DNA of 5,995 bases, taken from Candidatus Zixiibacteriota bacterium (GTDB lineage Bacteria; Zixibacteria; MSB-5A5; GN15; FEB-12). Shown here one piece after another: positions 4,743 to 5,995 of the stretch. The notes beneath the pieces were generated by a model, which was not told where the DNA came from, did not search any database, and was given only the letters and a program-made list of their open reading frames with translations. Position 1 is the stretch's first letter. Each line of letters begins with the position of its first letter. The position numbers and the translations under genes are program-made. The stretch spans positions 1 to 5,995 of the forward strand of contig JADFLZ010000147.1 of NCBI GenBank assembly GCA_022564135.1. The letters run 5' to 3'.

Positions 4743-4750
4743 CGAAGGGT

Positions 4751-4822
4751 CTGCCCCTCAATTCTGTCATTGCGAGAAGTCCCGATTTCAATCGGGACGA
4801 CGAAGCAATCTCACAGGAACCC
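4751..4822 (+). repeat. palindromic repeat module 2, copy B
   Basis: A 72-base unit matching 3829-3900. Its inner stem is perfect: GTCCCGAT (4779-4786), loop TTCA, ATCGGGAC (4791-4798); ATTGC (4769-4773) and GCAAT (4805-4809) can pair outside it. It has the same plus-strand orientation as copy A, but lies after the end of a minus-strand gene, so its orientation is not fixed relative to the gene it follows. Confidence 0.82.
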
Positions 4823-4837
4823 TCTATCAATAGTGGG
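4820..4837. repeat. palindromic repeat module 3 copy, next to a gene end
   Basis: CCCTCTAT-CA-ATAGTGGG, 8-bp arms with one mismatch, eight bases past the TAG stop (4848-4846) of the dockerin/sorting-domain gene and joined to module 2. Its position would suit a role in ending or protecting the transcript, but there is no T-run. Confidence 0.6.
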
Positions 4838-4845
4838 CTACCGGG

Positions 4846-5995
4846 CTATTTGATGAGTATCATCTTCTTAGTTTTAGCGTAATCACCTGTGACCAGTTTG
4901 TAGAAATATACACCGCTGGCTTCATCGACAGCATTCCATTCGACATTCACTATACCGGCTTCGGCATTACCTGAGAAGTCAGCTACTTTCTGACCCGTTA
5001 CGTTGTAAATAGTTAGTTTGTAGTCGCTGGCTGCCGGCAACGCAAAGCTGATGTTTGTGGATGGGTTGAACGGATTTGGATAGTTCTGGTTCAGAGCAAA
5101 TTCTGTTGGAAGTTCGACTTCTTTTGCAATGACACGGGCGCCTTCGTAGGTGGCCATTTCAATGCTGACGACATCAGAGCCACTAGTATTGATGAAATCA
5201 CCTGTGAAAGATTCGCCTTTGTCAGTTCCATTATAAACCAGAACACGGGTTACGTTGTTGGCAGCATCAAATGCATATTCCATGTCCATGTTTTCTGCCA
5301 ATAGAATCGGCTCAACATCGCCATAGAGCTGCAGTGCGGCAGCGCCAACTTCGATATCAACATTGAGGACTCCTTCGAAATTAACAGTAAGTTCTGCTTC
5401 AATGGGAGCAACCTTGGAGAACGGCAGAACATCACCAAGAACTATACGAATCAAGTATACAAGGTCAGCAACCGATAGAGTCAATCCATCAGCATTAATG
5501 TCTGTAGCGGCAATTTGACCCTGGACGTTGATAGTGAACACTCCTATACCATAGACAAAATAGTTGGTGAACAGAACAGCATCAGCAACTTCGTTGGCAA
5601 CATTGTTCAAGTTAATATCGCCGCGATCATCAATGGAGTCGATACAGACGATGTCTATTCCACCATTAAGGAAGTCGATAAAACGTATAGGAGCCGGTTT
5701 TTCTGGATCTGCATCCGGTGGGAAACAGTCAGCGTTCTGTGCACCCTGATAAGTCGGGTAGCCTACATCCGGATTGGAAATGTCACCAATCAGATCAAAA
5801 TCAGTAACTCTTCGAGAGATAGCCAGATCTTGTACGAATCCAGTGGGATCCCCTGGTGGGTTGAATGAAATTGCATTGTCACCGCAATCATACCAATAAA
5901 ACCTGATTGGTACATACTGACATTCCAATGTTTGATCTGCAGTTACTAAGAAGTCCAGACAGAACATCTCTGCCGGTAACGAAGGCGGCAAATAG
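4846..5995 (-). CDS. large secreted protein with dockerin-like loops and type IX sorting domain (3' part)
   Basis: The 5' end lies beyond the window: the frame stays open to 5995, and a TTG at 5991 is not a credible start (no room for a signal peptide). Numbering from 5991, residues 1-120 are an uncharacterised region with paired cysteines (C11, C24, C36, C89, C116). Residues about 122-190 hold two dockerin-like calcium loops, GDINLNNVANEVADAVLF and TDINADGLTLSVADLVYLIR. Residues about 195-290 form a beta-rich, cohesin-like segment. Residues 296-381 are a type IX secretion (Por/FlgD-like) sorting domain: FALNQNYPNPFNPSTNISF (298-316), YKLTIYNVTGQKV, SGVYFYKLVTGDY, and a basic KTKKMILIK end. 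Expected path: Sec export, then type IX secretion to the cell surface or outside. Substrate or partner unknown. Two repeat modules follow the TAG stop. Confidence 0.88.
   Translation of the reverse strand, partial: YLPPSLPAEMFCLDFLVTADQTLECQYVPIRFYWYDCGDNAISFNPPGDPTGFVQDLAISRRVTDFDLIGDISNPDVGYPTYQGAQNADCFPPDADPEKPAPIRFIDFLNGGIDIVCIDSIDDRGDINLNNVANEVADAVLFTNYFVYGIGVFTINVQGQIAATDINADGLTLSVADLVYLIRIVLGDVLPFSKVAPIEAELTVNFEGVLNVDIEVGAAALQLYGDVEPILLAENMDMEYAFDAANNVTRVLVYNGTDKGESFTGDFINTSGSDVVSIEMATYEGARVIAKEVELPTEFALNQNYPNPFNPSTNISFALPAASDYKLTIYNVTGQKVADFSGNAEAGIVNVEWNAVDEASGVYFYKLVTGDYAKTKKMILIK

Noticed and set aside
3829..4822. CRISPR-like array from repeated units
   Set aside because: Only two copies of the 72-bp unit, about 920 bp apart with a gene between them; no regular short spacers and no cas genes.
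5515..5868. Open frame of 117 codons on the plus strand
   Set aside because: Lies entirely opposite the dockerin/sorting-domain coding region and has no independent support.

Overview
The window looks like a piece of a bacterial genome from the Fibrobacteres-Chlorobi-Bacteroidetes (FCB) side of the tree, possibly candidate division Zixibacteria or a close relative. The main evidence is the large protein at the right edge, which joins dockerin-like calcium loops to a C-terminal type IX secretion (Por/FlgD-like) sorting domain. That combination, together with many small palindromic intergenic repeats, is typical of such lineages. The assignment is inference from protein style only. Promoters of ordinary sigma-70 type (-35/-10, 16-17 bp spacing) can be read at several places.

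Left part (1-2094): a secreted-protein gene is cut by the left edge (minus strand). Next comes a compact minus-strand operon transcribed from about 1626 leftwards: a VOC (glyoxalase-like) protein, a TfoX N-terminal-domain protein joined to it by a TAATG stop/start overlap, and a DUF899 thioredoxin-like protein with a CPMC motif. Divergent to it is an HxlR-family winged-helix regulator. The roughly 100 bp between them holds two 17-bp dyad sites, ACTTGCTTTTTGCAAGT and ACTTGTTTTTGGCAAGT. They are placed symmetrically about two face-to-face promoters, so one repressor could shut both sides. I read this as a regulator-controlled response module, plausibly for thiol, electrophile or oxidant stress; the signal is unknown.

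Middle part (2095-3759): two short hairpins from a repeat family lie between convergent genes, followed by a lipoprotein with a predicted LamG/concanavalin-like beta-sandwich domain (minus). A 329-bp divergent intergenic region with repeats separates it from a secreted SnoaL/DUF4440-type NTF2-fold protein (plus).

Right part (3760-5995): an intergenic stretch full of palindromic repeat modules; a minus-strand secreted glycine-zipper protein with a perfect consensus promoter and a strong Shine-Dalgarno but no ATG/GTG/TTG where translation should begin (ATC sits there); a second cluster of the same repeat modules; and the 3' part of the dockerin/type IX sorting-domain protein, whose 5' end lies beyond the window.

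The most interesting items are the symmetric HxlR control region with its three-gene target operon, the apparent ATC start, and the modular repeat family whose pieces recur in different orders and orientations. I did not find a recognisable phage, CRISPR, toxin-antitoxin or defence system here.
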